Position numbers and translations under genes: made by a program. 64,000 nucleotides of DNA from Rhodobacter sp. 24-YEA-8 (GTDB lineage: Bacteria > Pseudomonadota > Alphaproteobacteria > Rhodobacterales > Rhodobacteraceae), in the NCBI RefSeq assembly GCF_900105075.1, contig NZ_FNSK01000001.1, forward strand, positions 1,563,001-1,627,000, read 5' to 3'. Shown here one piece after another: positions 47,145 to 55,615 of the stretch. The first letter of the stretch is position 1; the number at the start of each line of letters is the position of its first letter. A model generated the notes under the pieces. That model was not told where the DNA came from and ran no database searches. It saw nothing but the letters and a program-made list of their open reading frames with translations.

Positions 47145-49820
47145 TCAGCCCGGCTCGATCCGAAGCGGCAGCACCACGCGGAATGCCGCCCCGCCCTGAC
47201 CCGGAAGATAGTCGATCGTGCCGCCCAGATTGGTCACGATCTCGCGGCAGATCGCGAGGCCAAGCCCGGCTCCCGAGGCCCGCGCCTCACCGGGAAGGCG
47301 CCAGAATTTTTCGAACACCATGGATTGCAGCGCCTTGGGAATGCCCTTCCCATTATCCGCGACATCGACCCGCACCCGCCCGGCCCTGACCCGCACCGCG
47401 ATGCGGATGCGCGGATGGCTCGAATCGCAATATTTGCGCGCATTGGCGATCAGATTGATGAACACCTGCGTCAGCCGGTCCGCATCGGTCCGCATCCAGA
47501 CGGATTCGGCGACCTGGTCACGGATGAATTCGATATCGCGCTCTGGCTTGACCTTTTCGGTCGCAAGGATCGAACGGTCGATCAGATCGCGCATACTCAC
47601 AAGGCTGACGGAGAGCTGCACCTTGCCGCTTTCCAGCACCGAAAGATCCAGGAGGTCATCGAGCAGCCGGGTCAGCCGTACCGCCTCATCGCGGATGATC
47701 CCGCCCGAGCGCGCCACAGTGCCGACCGGCAGGTCGCCCTCGGCGAGGATCTCGGAAAAGGCGCGGATCGAGGTCATCGGCGTGCGCAGCTCATGGCTGA
47801 TCTGCGACAGGAAGGCGTCTTTCTGCACCGACAGCGCGGTCAGCTTTTCATTCGCCTCGCGCAATGCCGTTGCGGTGCGGGCAAGTTCGAAACGCTGTTC
47901 CTCTAGCTGGGCGGAATGTTCCATCAGCTGCGCGGATTCGCGCGCGACCACCATCAGATCCTCGACCGTGACCGTATCCAGGCCAACCAGTTTCGAGATC
48001 ATCGCATGGGCGGTGGCCGCCCCGATAGAGCCCGCAAGCCGTTCTTCCAGCGCCGCCAGAAAGGCCGGGGTCGGGTCGGGCAGCATCGACTCGCTCTTGC
48101 CCTGGTCGCGGGCGGCGCGCTCGAACAGGCCCTGCGCCTCTTCTTCGCCCATGATGCGCTGCGTCATCATCAGGAGCGCCTCTGGTTCCGCCTCGCCACG
48201 CGCCCAGCGTTGCGGGCCGACAGGGCCATCAAAGACATTTACGAAAGCGGCGCTTTGCAACCTCTCGACCGGGCCGGGGAAACTGAGGATCGAGGCGGCG
48301 CAGAGGGCTGCGGTATTGGCGATCAGCGACCAGAACAGCGCATGGACCAGCGGGTCCATCACCTCGGTCCCGAACATGGCATTGGGCCGCAGCCAGCTCA
48401 GACCCCAGGGCCCGGCCTGCAGCACCGATGCCGGCAGGATCGCATCGCCGAAAGACGGCAGGAACAGGCAATAGGCCCAGAGTGTAAAGCCCGTCGCCAG
48501 CCCGAGGAGCGCGCCCGTCCGCGTGGCGCCGCGCCAGAAGATGCCGCCGATCATCGCCGGCAGGAATTGTGCAACCCCCGCGAAAGAGATCAGCCCGATC
48601 TCGGCCAGCGCCCCGGAGCCGCCCGAAAGCCGGTAATAGCCCAGCCCAAGCGCGAGAACGAGCGCGATGGAAAGCCTGCGCGCGGTCAGCACCAGCGAGC
48701 GCACATCTTCGGAAATTGCGCCCGACCGGCGCAGCCTCAGCCAGGTCGGGATCACGATATGGTTCGACACCATCGTCGCGAGCGCAATCGCCTCGACAAT
48801 CACCATCGAGGTTGCGGAGGAGAACCCGCCAAGGAAGGCGAGCATCGCAAGCCCGCCCTGCCCTTCGGCCAGAGGCAATGTCAGGACAAACATATCCGGG
48901 TTAGATCCCGCAGGCAGCCTTTCGATCCCCATGACGGCGATGGGAATGATGAAAAGGCTCATCGCCAGCAGATAGGCCGGAAAGGCCCAGGAGGCGCGGG
49001 CAAGCTGGCGGTCATCGGAATTCTCGACCACGATGACCTGGAACATGCGCGGCAGGCAGATCACTGCGGCGCCTGCAAGAAACAGGATCGCGGTCCAACG
49101 CCCCGGTTGCAGCTGCCAGTCATGGAGGGACGAGGCATCGATTTTGGCCATGATCCCCGAGACACCGCCCGCAAGGCCCCAGACCACGAAACAGCCGACC
49201 GCGATCAGCGCGACCAGCTTCACCACGGCCTCGACCGCGATGGCAGTGACGATCCCGGTATGCTGCTCTTTCGCATCCAGATTGCGGGTGCCGAAGAGGA
49301 TGGTGAAAAGCGCAAGCCCTGCCGCCACCCAGATCGCGGTCTGACCAGCGCCCGGGCGGGCCTCGCCCGGGGCGGCGCTCGCGAAAACCTCGAAGGCCAG
49401 CACCACCGATTGCAGCTGCAGCGCGATATAGGGTGTCACCGCGACAATCGCGATCACCGTGACCAGCACGCCAAGCGAGTTCGACTTGCCATAGCGCGAC
49501 GAGATCAGATCGGCGATCGAGGTCAGCCGCTGCTGGCGCCCGATATAGACGAGTTTGCGCAAGATCCACCACCAGCCGATGAAGACCAGCGTTGGCCCCA
49601 GATAGATGGTGATGAATTCCAGCCCCGACCGCGCGCCGTATCCCACCGCGCCGTAAAAGGTCCAGGCGGTGCAATAGATCGACAAAGACAGCGTATAGAC
49701 CAAGGGCGAGCGCAGCCAGCCGAGCTTGCCCTGCCCCGAGCGGCGTTCCACGAGGAATGCGACGGCAAAGAGGAAGATCACATAGGCGAGGCAGGAGGCA
49801 ACCAGCAGGTTGAAGGACAT
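47145..49820 (-). CDS. SSF transporter-sensor histidine kinase fusion (CbrA-like)
   Basis: An 891-residue membrane kinase. Residues 1 to about 510 form a sodium/solute symporter (SSF, PutP-like) domain with about 13 helices, including SIYCTAWTFYGAVGYGARSGLEF and LGGFSSATSMVIVEAIALATM. Residues about 555-620 look like a STAC linker (GEEEAQGLFERAARDQG). Then come a coiled segment, HisKA with the phospho-acceptor in SQISHELRTPM (His about 673) and HATPase motifs (NLIANARKY, DNGKGIPK, GAGLGLAI). It probably senses, and perhaps takes up, a solute and signals to the receiver protein encoded upstream (50290-50712). Confidence 0.93.
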   Translation of the reverse strand: MSFNLLVASCLAYVIFLFAVAFLVERRSGQGKLGWLRSPLVYTLSLSIYCTAWTFYGAVGYGARSGLEFITIYLGPTLVFIGWWWILRKLVYIGRQQRLTSIADLISSRYGKSNSLGVLVTVIAIVAVTPYIALQLQSVVLAFEVFASAAPGEARPGAGQTAIWVAAGLALFTILFGTRNLDAKEQHTGIVTAIAVEAVVKLVALIAVGCFVVWGLAGGVSGIMAKIDASSLHDWQLQPGRWTAILFLAGAAVICLPRMFQVIVVENSDDRQLARASWAFPAYLLAMSLFIIPIAVMGIERLPAGSNPDMFVLTLPLAEGQGGLAMLAFLGGFSSATSMVIVEAIALATMVSNHIVIPTWLRLRRSGAISEDVRSLVLTARRLSIALVLALGLGYYRLSGGSGALAEIGLISFAGVAQFLPAMIGGIFWRGATRTGALLGLATGFTLWAYCLFLPSFGDAILPASVLQAGPWGLSWLRPNAMFGTEVMDPLVHALFWSLIANTAALCAASILSFPGPVERLQSAAFVNVFDGPVGPQRWARGEAEPEALLMMTQRIMGEEEAQGLFERAARDQGKSESMLPDPTPAFLAALEERLAGSIGAATAHAMISKLVGLDTVTVEDLMVVARESAQLMEHSAQLEEQRFELARTATALREANEKLTALSVQKDAFLSQISHELRTPMTSIRAFSEILAEGDLPVGTVARSGGIIRDEAVRLTRLLDDLLDLSVLESGKVQLSVSLVSMRDLIDRSILATEKVKPERDIEFIRDQVAESVWMRTDADRLTQVFINLIANARKYCDSSHPRIRIAVRVRAGRVRVDVADNGKGIPKALQSMVFEKFWRLPGEARASGAGLGLAICREIVTNLGGTIDYLPGQGGAAFRVVLPLRIEPG

Positions 49821-49827
49821 CAGGGGA

Positions 49828-50121
49828 TCAGCCTTCTTCCTCGTCGCCCGTCAGGACGCCGGGACGCGCGGCATCCGGGCGCGGCGCGTCGGGGCGCGCG
49901 AGGCCCGGTGCCAGCACGGCGGCAGCAAGGATCAGCAAGGCCCAGGTCACAAAGAACCAGATCACATCCGAGGACAGGAGCCGGTTTCCATCACCGCCCG
50001 CGGGCGTCCAGAGGATCGGCAGGATCATCAGAAAGGCCCCCGCCACCGGCAACAGCCGCGCGGCATCGCGCAGCCGGCGGCGGCGATAGGGGATGCGGCC
50101 CAGAAAAAGCGGCCGCCTCAC
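49828..50121 (-). CDS. Small two-helix membrane protein upstream of the SSF kinase
   Basis: About 97 residues if the GTG at 50121 is used (AGG ribosome-binding-like sequence upstream); an ATG at 50220 would give 130 residues but adds an unlikely basic/proline-rich leader. It has a basic N-terminus (RRPLFLGRIPYRRRRLRDA), two helices (LLPVAGAFLMILPILW and VIWFFVTWALLILAAAVLAP) and an acidic tail (GDEEEG). It ends 7 bases before the kinase start and sits between the receiver and the kinase, so it may be an accessory part of that system. The family is unknown to me. Confidence 0.65.
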   Translation of the reverse strand: MRRPLFLGRIPYRRRRLRDAARLLPVAGAFLMILPILWTPAGGDGNRLLSSDVIWFFVTWALLILAAAVLAPGLARPDAPRPDAARPGVLTGDEEEG

Positions 50122-50289
50122 GCGAGACCTGCCATATCGGCCGGGCGGACCCTGCGCGGCGGACAAGGACGCTGCGCGATGCGGCAGCAGACAGGGCGCG
50201 ACCCCGCCTGGCAACGGCACCCGCTTTCGGCAGAACCAGAAACAGAACCGGGCCCGGGGCGCAACAGATGTGCAAACCCTGCGGCGACA

Positions 50290-50712
50290 TTATGGGGTGA
50301 CATTGCCGGACTCCGCCCCGGCCCGGCCGGCTATGTCGCCAGCCCCGGTCAGGCTGCGCACCTCGGCCACGATCTCGGCATTCGAAAAGGGTTTGGTCAT
50401 GAAACGCGTCGCCCCCGCGCGTTCGGCGGCCTCGCGGTCGCGCGGCAGGCCCTTGGCGGTCAGCATCAGAACCGGGACCCCTGCCGTCACCGGATCGGCG
50501 CGCAGGGCCGTCAGCACCTCGATCCCGGAAAGCCCGGGCAGCATATGGTCAAGGATCACAAGGCCTGGCTGCAGCCTTCGCGCGATCTGGGCCGCATCGC
50601 GGCCTTCGGCATGGTGGATCACCTCCCAGCCGGCGCGCGACAGGATGAACTGGATCGCCTCGGCGATATTCGGTTCATCTTCGACCAGCAGCACCTTGCG
50701 GCTGTTTTCCAT
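50290..50712 (-). CDS. Single-domain response regulator
   Basis: A 140-residue CheY-like receiver without an output domain. The acidic pocket is VEDEP (residues 10-14), phospho-Asp is Asp55 (VILDHMLPG), and the conserved threonine and lysine are in LTAKG and TKPF (Lys107). The start at 50712 places VLLVEDE normally. It lies just upstream of the small membrane protein and the SSF-kinase on the same strand, so it is the probable phosphorylation partner. Because it lacks DNA-binding or enzyme output, it must act by protein contact or as a phosphate sink. Confidence 0.9.
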   Translation of the reverse strand: MENSRKVLLVEDEPNIAEAIQFILSRAGWEVIHHAEGRDAAQIARRLQPGLVILDHMLPGLSGIEVLTALRADPVTAGVPVLMLTAKGLPRDREAAERAGATRFMTKPFSNAEIVAEVRSLTGAGDIAGRAGAESGNVTP

Positions 50713-50867
50713 GCCCGTCCCCCGCCTTTCTTCCGCCCCGTTCAACCGCCTGTGACGCGGCGCTCCCGGCCCTCCCGGTTCCGGACACCTGGCCCGGAAC
50801 GCCAGTATCTTATGATTTTCCTGCCCCTGTCAAAAGGCGATCTCGCGCTGCATTGCGGCAAGAGGGT

Positions 50868-52169
50868 TCAACCGGGGCGTGCCGCGCCGCGCTGCGGCTT
50901 TGCCGCCGCGGCCGGCGCGGACCCAAGAATCGAGGGCTCGCGGCGTGCGGGACAGGCCTCGCGCGGGCAAATGCGGCAGGTGGTTCCCGCCGCAATCGGC
51001 GCCTGGTCGGCCGGTGGCGCCGGATCCGGCAGGATCAGCATAGCCGCCTCGCGCAGCTCCGGCCCTGCAAAGCCCCAGGGCAGCCGCGCCTCGCACCAGG
51101 CAAGACAGAGAAACCGCCCGCCGCCGGGCTGCGGCATCTCAACCACCGCCCGGACCGGCTGGCCAGGGCGTGCCAGCGCCGCAAACAGCGGCCAGAGCGG
51201 ACAGGCCGCCCCATAGCGCGGCGGCGAAAACCCTGGCACTGGCTTGCGAAACAAGAGCGTCCCCGACGCATCACAGACCACCAGCCCGGCGTCAGAACCG
51301 GGCCGGAAGGCAATGCGCCGCATCGCAGCATGAACCGGCACCCCGAATCTGGCGGCAATCAGCGCCGGATCGCCCCCCGCCGCCAGCGCCTTGCGCAACC
51401 CCGCCTCGGGGATCATCGCGATGTCCTTTTGCGCCTGGCCTGTCCAGGCCCGCGCCAGTGCCCGCGCCTCGCGCCCCTGGATCTGATCGGGTGCCGCCTC
51501 ATCCGGCAGCGTCCAGCCGATCCGCGCCAGCCAGGCCTCCAGTTCATCCTGGGGGGCGACGGCGACGCTCTCCGGCTCCTCCCCGGAATGGTCCAGCCAG
51601 GAGACCAGGGCTTCGGCGCCATCCACGAGACGTTCGCTGTCCTGATGCAGGTTCAGGTGAAAGCGGCGCTGCCAGTCGGGGCTGAGATCCTCGGTCTCGA
51701 CCAGAATCCCCGCCGTCGCCCGGACCGCCGACAGCGCCGATAACAGCTCATGCAGGGCCGCCGAAAGATGTGGGTCATGACCCAGCCGGTCATTCAGCGC
51801 CGCCATCCCCTGCCTGAGCCCCGCGATATGGGTCTGTAGATCGGCAATCAGCTGCGCCCAGCCGGGATAGCGCCCGGCAAGTTCGCCTGCCCGGTCTGCC
51901 TCGGCGCCCGACCCCGGAAAACTCGCCGCCGCCGCGCGCAATTCCGCCACCAGCGCGCCGGGATCCCGCTCGGAAAACTCCTCCGGCGCAAGATCAAGCG
52001 CTTGTGCGAGCCGCTCCAGCACCTCCGGAGTTACATTGCGGCGGTTATGTTCGATGAGGTTCAGATAGGAGGGCGAGATCCCCGCCGCCCGGCTGAGATC
52101 GCCCTGCCGCATCCCCGCCGCAATGCGCCGCTCCCGCAGGCGGGTGCCGATCAGAGGGGCGCGTGACAT
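50868..52169 (-). CDS. ScfR/MccR-type XRE-family transcriptional regulator (DUF2083)
   Basis: A 433-residue regulator. The N-terminal Cro/CI-type helix-turn-helix (residues about 10-62, RERRIAAGMRQGDLSRAAGISPSYLNLIE) is followed by a long ligand region and a DUF2083 C-terminal domain with the cysteine motif CRICPREACPARREPS. Characterised relatives (RamB, MccR, ScfR, PrpC-like) sense acyl-CoA or short-chain acid metabolism, for example methylcitrate or crotonyl-CoA. Its target genes are unclear; no acyl-CoA operon adjoins it. It follows hydA by 74 bases on the same strand, but a hairpin at 52175-52208 covers its ribosome-binding site. Confidence 0.88.
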   Translation of the reverse strand: MSRAPLIGTRLRERRIAAGMRQGDLSRAAGISPSYLNLIEHNRRNVTPEVLERLAQALDLAPEEFSERDPGALVAELRAAAASFPGSGAEADRAGELAGRYPGWAQLIADLQTHIAGLRQGMAALNDRLGHDPHLSAALHELLSALSAVRATAGILVETEDLSPDWQRRFHLNLHQDSERLVDGAEALVSWLDHSGEEPESVAVAPQDELEAWLARIGWTLPDEAAPDQIQGREARALARAWTGQAQKDIAMIPEAGLRKALAAGGDPALIAARFGVPVHAAMRRIAFRPGSDAGLVVCDASGTLLFRKPVPGFSPPRYGAACPLWPLFAALARPGQPVRAVVEMPQPGGGRFLCLAWCEARLPWGFAGPELREAAMLILPDPAPPADQAPIAAGTTCRICPREACPARREPSILGSAPAAAAKPQRGAARPG

Positions 52170-52174
52170 GGGAA

Positions 52175-52208
52175 CTCCGGGCGGGGCTTGCGACAGGCTC
52201 GCCCGGAG
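52175..52208 (-). promoter_or_regulatory. Hairpin covering the ribosome-binding site of the ScfR-like gene
   Basis: Perfect 9-bp arms CTCCGGGCG (52175-52183) and CGCCCGGAG (52200-52208) with a 16-base spacer. In the minus-strand mRNA the 3' arm contains the only Shine-Dalgarno-like GGAG, 5 bases before the ATG at 52169. The stem would hide it. Confidence 0.6.
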
Positions 52209-52210
52209 AA

Positions 52211-52235
52211 TTTACAGCGCGGTGAAAACTTTACA
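52211..52235 (-). repeat. Direct repeat TTTACA upstream of the ScfR-like gene
   Basis: TTTACA occurs at 52211-52216 and 52230-52235, 19 bp apart, inside an AT-rich patch between hydA and the regulator. Two turns of helix spacing and position 42-66 bp before the start suit a promoter or an operator for the regulator. Confidence 0.4.
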
Positions 52236-52243
52236 ACCGAGGC

Positions 52244-53695
52244 TTACACACCCGTGACCGGAATGCCGCCGCGCTGCACCGGGCGTGGTGCGGTAAGATC
52301 TTTCCACTGCGTATAGGCGCGGCTGACCGACCCGCGCGGGTCGCGGGCGACGAATTTGCCATGCCCCTCGGCAGAGGTCAGCACGCCATCCGTCACAGCC
52401 ACATGCCCGCGCGACAGAACATAACGCGGCCCACCGATGACCTCCTGCCCCTCGAAGACATTGTAATCAATGGCCGATTGCTGGCTTGCAGCCGAAATCG
52501 TTTTCGTCTTTTCGGGATCCCAGACCACCAGATCGGCATCGGCCCCGACCAGCACTGCGCCCTTCTTCGGGTAGCAGTTCAGGATCTTGGCGATATTCGT
52601 GGAGGTCAGCGCGACAAATTCGTTCATCGTGATCCGCCCGGTCCGCACCCCATGGGTCCAGAGCATCGAAAGCCGGTCTTCAAGCCCGCCGGTGCCATTG
52701 GGGATCTTTGTGAAATCGCCCAACCCCGTGCGTTTCTGCGCGGTGGTGAACGCGCAGTGATCGGTCGCGACGCAGGACAGAGATCCCGAGGAAAGCCCCG
52801 CCCAGAGACTGTCCTGATGCCGTTTGTTCCTGAACGGAGGCGACATCACGCGCCGCGCGGCATGGTCCCAATCCTGGTTGAAATACTCGTTCTCATCCAG
52901 CGTCAGATGCTGGACCAGTGGCTCGCCCCAGACACGTTGCCCGGCCTGGCGCGCCCGGCGGATCGCCTCATGCGCCTCTTCGCAGGAGACATGCACGATA
53001 TAGACCGGTACCCCCGCCATATCGGCGATCATGATGGCCCGATTGGTGGCCTCACCCTCGACCGCCGGGGGCCGCGAATAGGCATGGCCCTCCGGCCCGG
53101 TGGTGCCGGCGGCCATGAGTTTCGTCTGCAATTCCGCGACGAGATCGCCGTTTTCGGCATGTACAAACGGGATCGCGCCCAGATCGGCGCAACGCGAGAA
53201 TGACGCGAACATCTCGTCGTCATTCACCATCAGCGCGCCCTTATAGGCCATGAAATGCTTGAACGAGTTGATGCCGCGATCTGCGACCTCTTTCATCTCG
53301 TCAAAGACCTGCTCGCTCCACCAGGTCACCGCCATATGGAACGAATAGTCGCAATGCGCCCGCGCGCCCTTGTTATCCCAGAGCTTCAGCGCATCCATCA
53401 GCCCCTGGCCCGGCGCGGGCAGCGCGAAATCGACGACCATCGTGGTGCCGCCCGCCAGCGCGGCGCGGGTGCCGGAGTCGAAGTCATCCGCCGTATAGGT
53501 GCCCATGAACGGCATTTCGAGATGGGTATGCGGATCAATGCCGCCCGGCATCACATAGCAGCCGGTGGCGTCAAGAACCTTGTCGCCCTTCAGCCCATGC
53601 CCGATGGCAATGATCTGCCCCGCCTCGATCAGCACATCCGAAACATAGCTCAGATCCGCCGTTACGATGGTGCCGCCTTTGATGACCGTGCTCAT
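52244..53695 (-). CDS. hydA: Dihydropyrimidinase
   Basis: A 483-residue cyclic amidohydrolase that opens dihydrouracil or dihydrothymine to N-carbamoyl-beta-amino acid. Metal ligands are visible in GGIDPHTHLEMPF, the carbamylated-lysine region SFKHFMAYKGA (about residue 150), HAENG, VHVSCEEAHEA and ATDHCAF. The insertion MVNDDEMF and the length are typical of D-hydantoinase/dihydropyrimidinase. The start at 53695 is preferred because MSTVIKGGTIVTAD is the normal beginning; the frame extends upstream without conservation. It is the third gene of the hyuC, 162-aa protein, hydA run and lies downstream of a RutR-type operator. Confidence 0.94.
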   Translation of the reverse strand: MSTVIKGGTIVTADLSYVSDVLIEAGQIIAIGHGLKGDKVLDATGCYVMPGGIDPHTHLEMPFMGTYTADDFDSGTRAALAGGTTMVVDFALPAPGQGLMDALKLWDNKGARAHCDYSFHMAVTWWSEQVFDEMKEVADRGINSFKHFMAYKGALMVNDDEMFASFSRCADLGAIPFVHAENGDLVAELQTKLMAAGTTGPEGHAYSRPPAVEGEATNRAIMIADMAGVPVYIVHVSCEEAHEAIRRARQAGQRVWGEPLVQHLTLDENEYFNQDWDHAARRVMSPPFRNKRHQDSLWAGLSSGSLSCVATDHCAFTTAQKRTGLGDFTKIPNGTGGLEDRLSMLWTHGVRTGRITMNEFVALTSTNIAKILNCYPKKGAVLVGADADLVVWDPEKTKTISAASQQSAIDYNVFEGQEVIGGPRYVLSRGHVAVTDGVLTSAEGHGKFVARDPRGSVSRAYTQWKDLTAPRPVQRGGIPVTGV

Positions 53696-53708
53696 GATCT
53701 TCTCCCTG

Positions 53709-54197
53709 TTATTGTCCCGCACATACCGGATCGGCCAGCGCCTCGCGCAGCCCCCCGGCAGCGAAATCGAATTCGGTTCCGACCTCTTCGCCCCTGACAG
53801 AGAGGATGACGCCGGCGCTGTTTTGCAGCCGCTCCACCGAGTCCGGGCCAAGCGCGGTGAAATAGCTGCCGCCGGCATAGGGCATCTCGTTCAGGTCGAT
53901 ACTGTCGCCATCGGCAAGGCCAAGGCGCGCGGTGATCGTGCTGCCAAAGGCCGCTTCGCCTGCGGCAGAATAGCGGATGGTGCGATTGCCGCCCTCATCG
54001 GTCCAGCAGGAAAGATAGAGCCCGTTCCCGACCCCATCGCGCAAATAGGCTTCGGAGAATTCGGCCTCGGAGCGCTCGACCACGACCGGGCGCGAGCCGC
54101 CGCCATCCGCCAGATATTGCAGCTGCCAGCCTTCCGCCGCCGCGGCCGTGCCCATAACAGCCAGCAGCGCCGCAAGGATCACCGGAGAAGAAGTCAT
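53709..54197 (-). CDS. Secreted protein of unknown function in the pyrimidine operon (162 aa)
   Basis: A 162-residue protein with a Sec signal peptide (VILAALLAVMGTAAAAEG, cleavage after residue 20 or so). The mature part has two cysteines (LSCWTDEGG, DPVCAGQ) that could form a disulphide, and is rich in short beta-type segments (TIRYSAAGEAAFGSTITARLG). It starts 17 bases after the hyuC stop and ends 13 bases before hydA, so all three are made from one transcript. I do not recognise the family. A periplasmic protein inside a cytoplasmic catabolic operon is unexpected; it may bind a substrate or be a passenger. Confidence 0.75.
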   Translation of the reverse strand: MTSSPVILAALLAVMGTAAAAEGWQLQYLADGGGSRPVVVERSEAEFSEAYLRDGVGNGLYLSCWTDEGGNRTIRYSAAGEAAFGSTITARLGLADGDSIDLNEMPYAGGSYFTALGPDSVERLQNSAGVILSVRGEEVGTEFDFAAGGLREALADPVCAGQ

Positions 54198-54214
54198 GTC
54201 TCAGCCTTTTCTTT

Positions 54215-55492
54215 TCACGCCACGACCTGCGCCGTTTCCAGCACGGCATGCAGCAGCACATCCGTGCCTGCCGCCGCCCATTCCGGGCTGATCGCCTCTG
54301 CCTCATTGTGCGACAACCCGCCCTCACAGGGGCAAAAGATCATCGTGGTCGGCGCCACGCGCGCGATCCAGCAGGCATCGTGCCCCGCGCCCGAAACGAT
54401 GTCACGGTGGGAATACCCCAGCCTCTCTGCCGCGCGGCGCACCGATCTGACCAGATCCGGGGTAAAGGTCACCGGGTCGAAATGCCCGACCGCCTCGACC
54501 GCGCAGCCGACGTCCAGCGCGGCGCAGATCTTTGCGGCGCCTTCCTCGATTGCCGCCCGCATCCGGTTCAGCTTTGCCAGATCCACGGTGCGGATATCGA
54601 CGGTGAACACCACCACGCCCGGCAGCACATTCCTTGAATTCGGAGCGAACCGCACCTGACCGACACCGCCCACCGCGTCAGGCTGGTTCGCCATCGCGAC
54701 TTCCTGCACCAGCTCAAATATCCGCGCCATAGCGAGGCCTGCGTTCTTGCGCATCGCCATCGGGGTCGAGCCGGTATGCGCGTCGCGCCCGGTCAGGGTG
54801 AATTCAAGCCACCACAGCCCCTGGCCATGCGTCACCACGCCGATATCAACGTTTTCCGCCTCAAGGATCGGCCCCTGCTCGATATGCAGCTCATAATAGG
54901 CGTGGATTTTCCGCGCCCCTGTCGGTTCATCGCCAAGCCAGCCGATCCGCCGCAGCTCATCGCCAAAACGCTTGCCGTCCGGGTCCTGGCGCGACCAGGC
55001 ATGATCCTGATCGATGACACCTGCGAAAACGCCCGAGGCCACCATGGCAGGTGCAAACCGCGCGCCTTCCTCATTCGACCAGTTCACCACCGTGATCGGA
55101 TGTTTCGTGCGGATGCCGAGATCGTTCATCGTGCGGATGGCTTCAAGCGCGCCCAGAACGCCCAGCACCCCGTCATATTTGCCGCCTGTCGGCTGGGTAT
55201 CGAGATGGCTGCCCATGAAGACCGGCGCAGCATCCGCCTCCTCGCCGGGGCGGGTGAAGAACATATTCCCCATCTGATCGACGCCCATGGTCATGCCGGC
55301 GGCCTCTGCCCAGGCGCGAAACAGATGGCGGCCTTCATTATCCGCATCGGTCAACGCCTGGCGGTTATTGCCACCCGCGACACCCGGCCCGATCCTGGCC
55401 ATCTCCATCAGGCTTTCCCACAGCCGTTCGGAATTGATACGGAGGTTTTCACCTGCGCCTGTTCTGGCCCCGATTCTGCTGGTGTTGGCCAT
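54215..55492 (-). CDS. hyuC: Zn-dependent N-carbamoyl amino acid hydrolase (beta-ureidopropionase-like)
   Basis: A 425-residue M20-family hydantoinase/carbamoylase. The metal site residues are in GSHLDTQPTGGKYDG, NWSNEEGARF, ELHIEQGP, DAHTGSTPMAMRKNA and LSHNEAE, and the dimer-interface histidine lies in GHDACWIA. It removes the carbamoyl group from N-carbamoyl-beta-alanine (or carbamoyl amino acids), releasing ammonia and CO2. Its pairing with hydA, preA and preT argues for beta-ureidopropionase rather than allantoate or hydantoin work. The start is the ATG at 55492, with GGGAA upstream. Its probable promoter contains the RutR-type site at 55537-55552. Confidence 0.92.
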   Translation of the reverse strand: MANTSRIGARTGAGENLRINSERLWESLMEMARIGPGVAGGNNRQALTDADNEGRHLFRAWAEAAGMTMGVDQMGNMFFTRPGEEADAAPVFMGSHLDTQPTGGKYDGVLGVLGALEAIRTMNDLGIRTKHPITVVNWSNEEGARFAPAMVASGVFAGVIDQDHAWSRQDPDGKRFGDELRRIGWLGDEPTGARKIHAYYELHIEQGPILEAENVDIGVVTHGQGLWWLEFTLTGRDAHTGSTPMAMRKNAGLAMARIFELVQEVAMANQPDAVGGVGQVRFAPNSRNVLPGVVVFTVDIRTVDLAKLNRMRAAIEEGAAKICAALDVGCAVEAVGHFDPVTFTPDLVRSVRRAAERLGYSHRDIVSGAGHDACWIARVAPTTMIFCPCEGGLSHNEAEAISPEWAAAGTDVLLHAVLETAQVVA

Positions 55493-55536
55493 GATGTTCC
55501 CGTCCTGCTGTGGTGTCAGCCAGAAGCCAGCACAGC

Positions 55537-55552
55537 CTGACCACATGGTCAA
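55537..55552. promoter_or_regulatory. RutR-type operator between hyuC and rutR
   Basis: CTGACCACATGGTCAA matches the E. coli RutR consensus TTGACCA-N2-TGGTCAA in 13 of the 14 fixed positions. On the minus strand it contains TTGACC, a possible -35 box for hyuC. It lies 45 bp before hyuC and 63 bp before rutR. Confidence 0.8.
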
Positions 55553-55580
55553 GAATTTTCCCCGGACGCGCGACAGAGGT

Positions 55581-55609
55581 TTGACCGAATGCCCCGCGCC
55601 TGATTTAAA
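55581..55609 (+). promoter_or_regulatory. rutR promoter predicted to give a leaderless mRNA
   Basis: TTGACC (55581-55586), a 17-base spacer and TTTAAA (55604-55609) form a plausible sigma-70-type promoter. Transcription would begin about 7 bases later, at or next to the rutR ATG at 55616. No Shine-Dalgarno sequence precedes that ATG. Confidence 0.5.
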
Positions 55610-55615
55610 AACTTT

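Noticed and set aside
47916..50300. 794-codon plus-strand open frame opposite the SSF kinase
   Set aside because: It is antisense to an obvious transporter-kinase with all motifs; no hydrophobic or domain structure is visible in the plus-strand protein.
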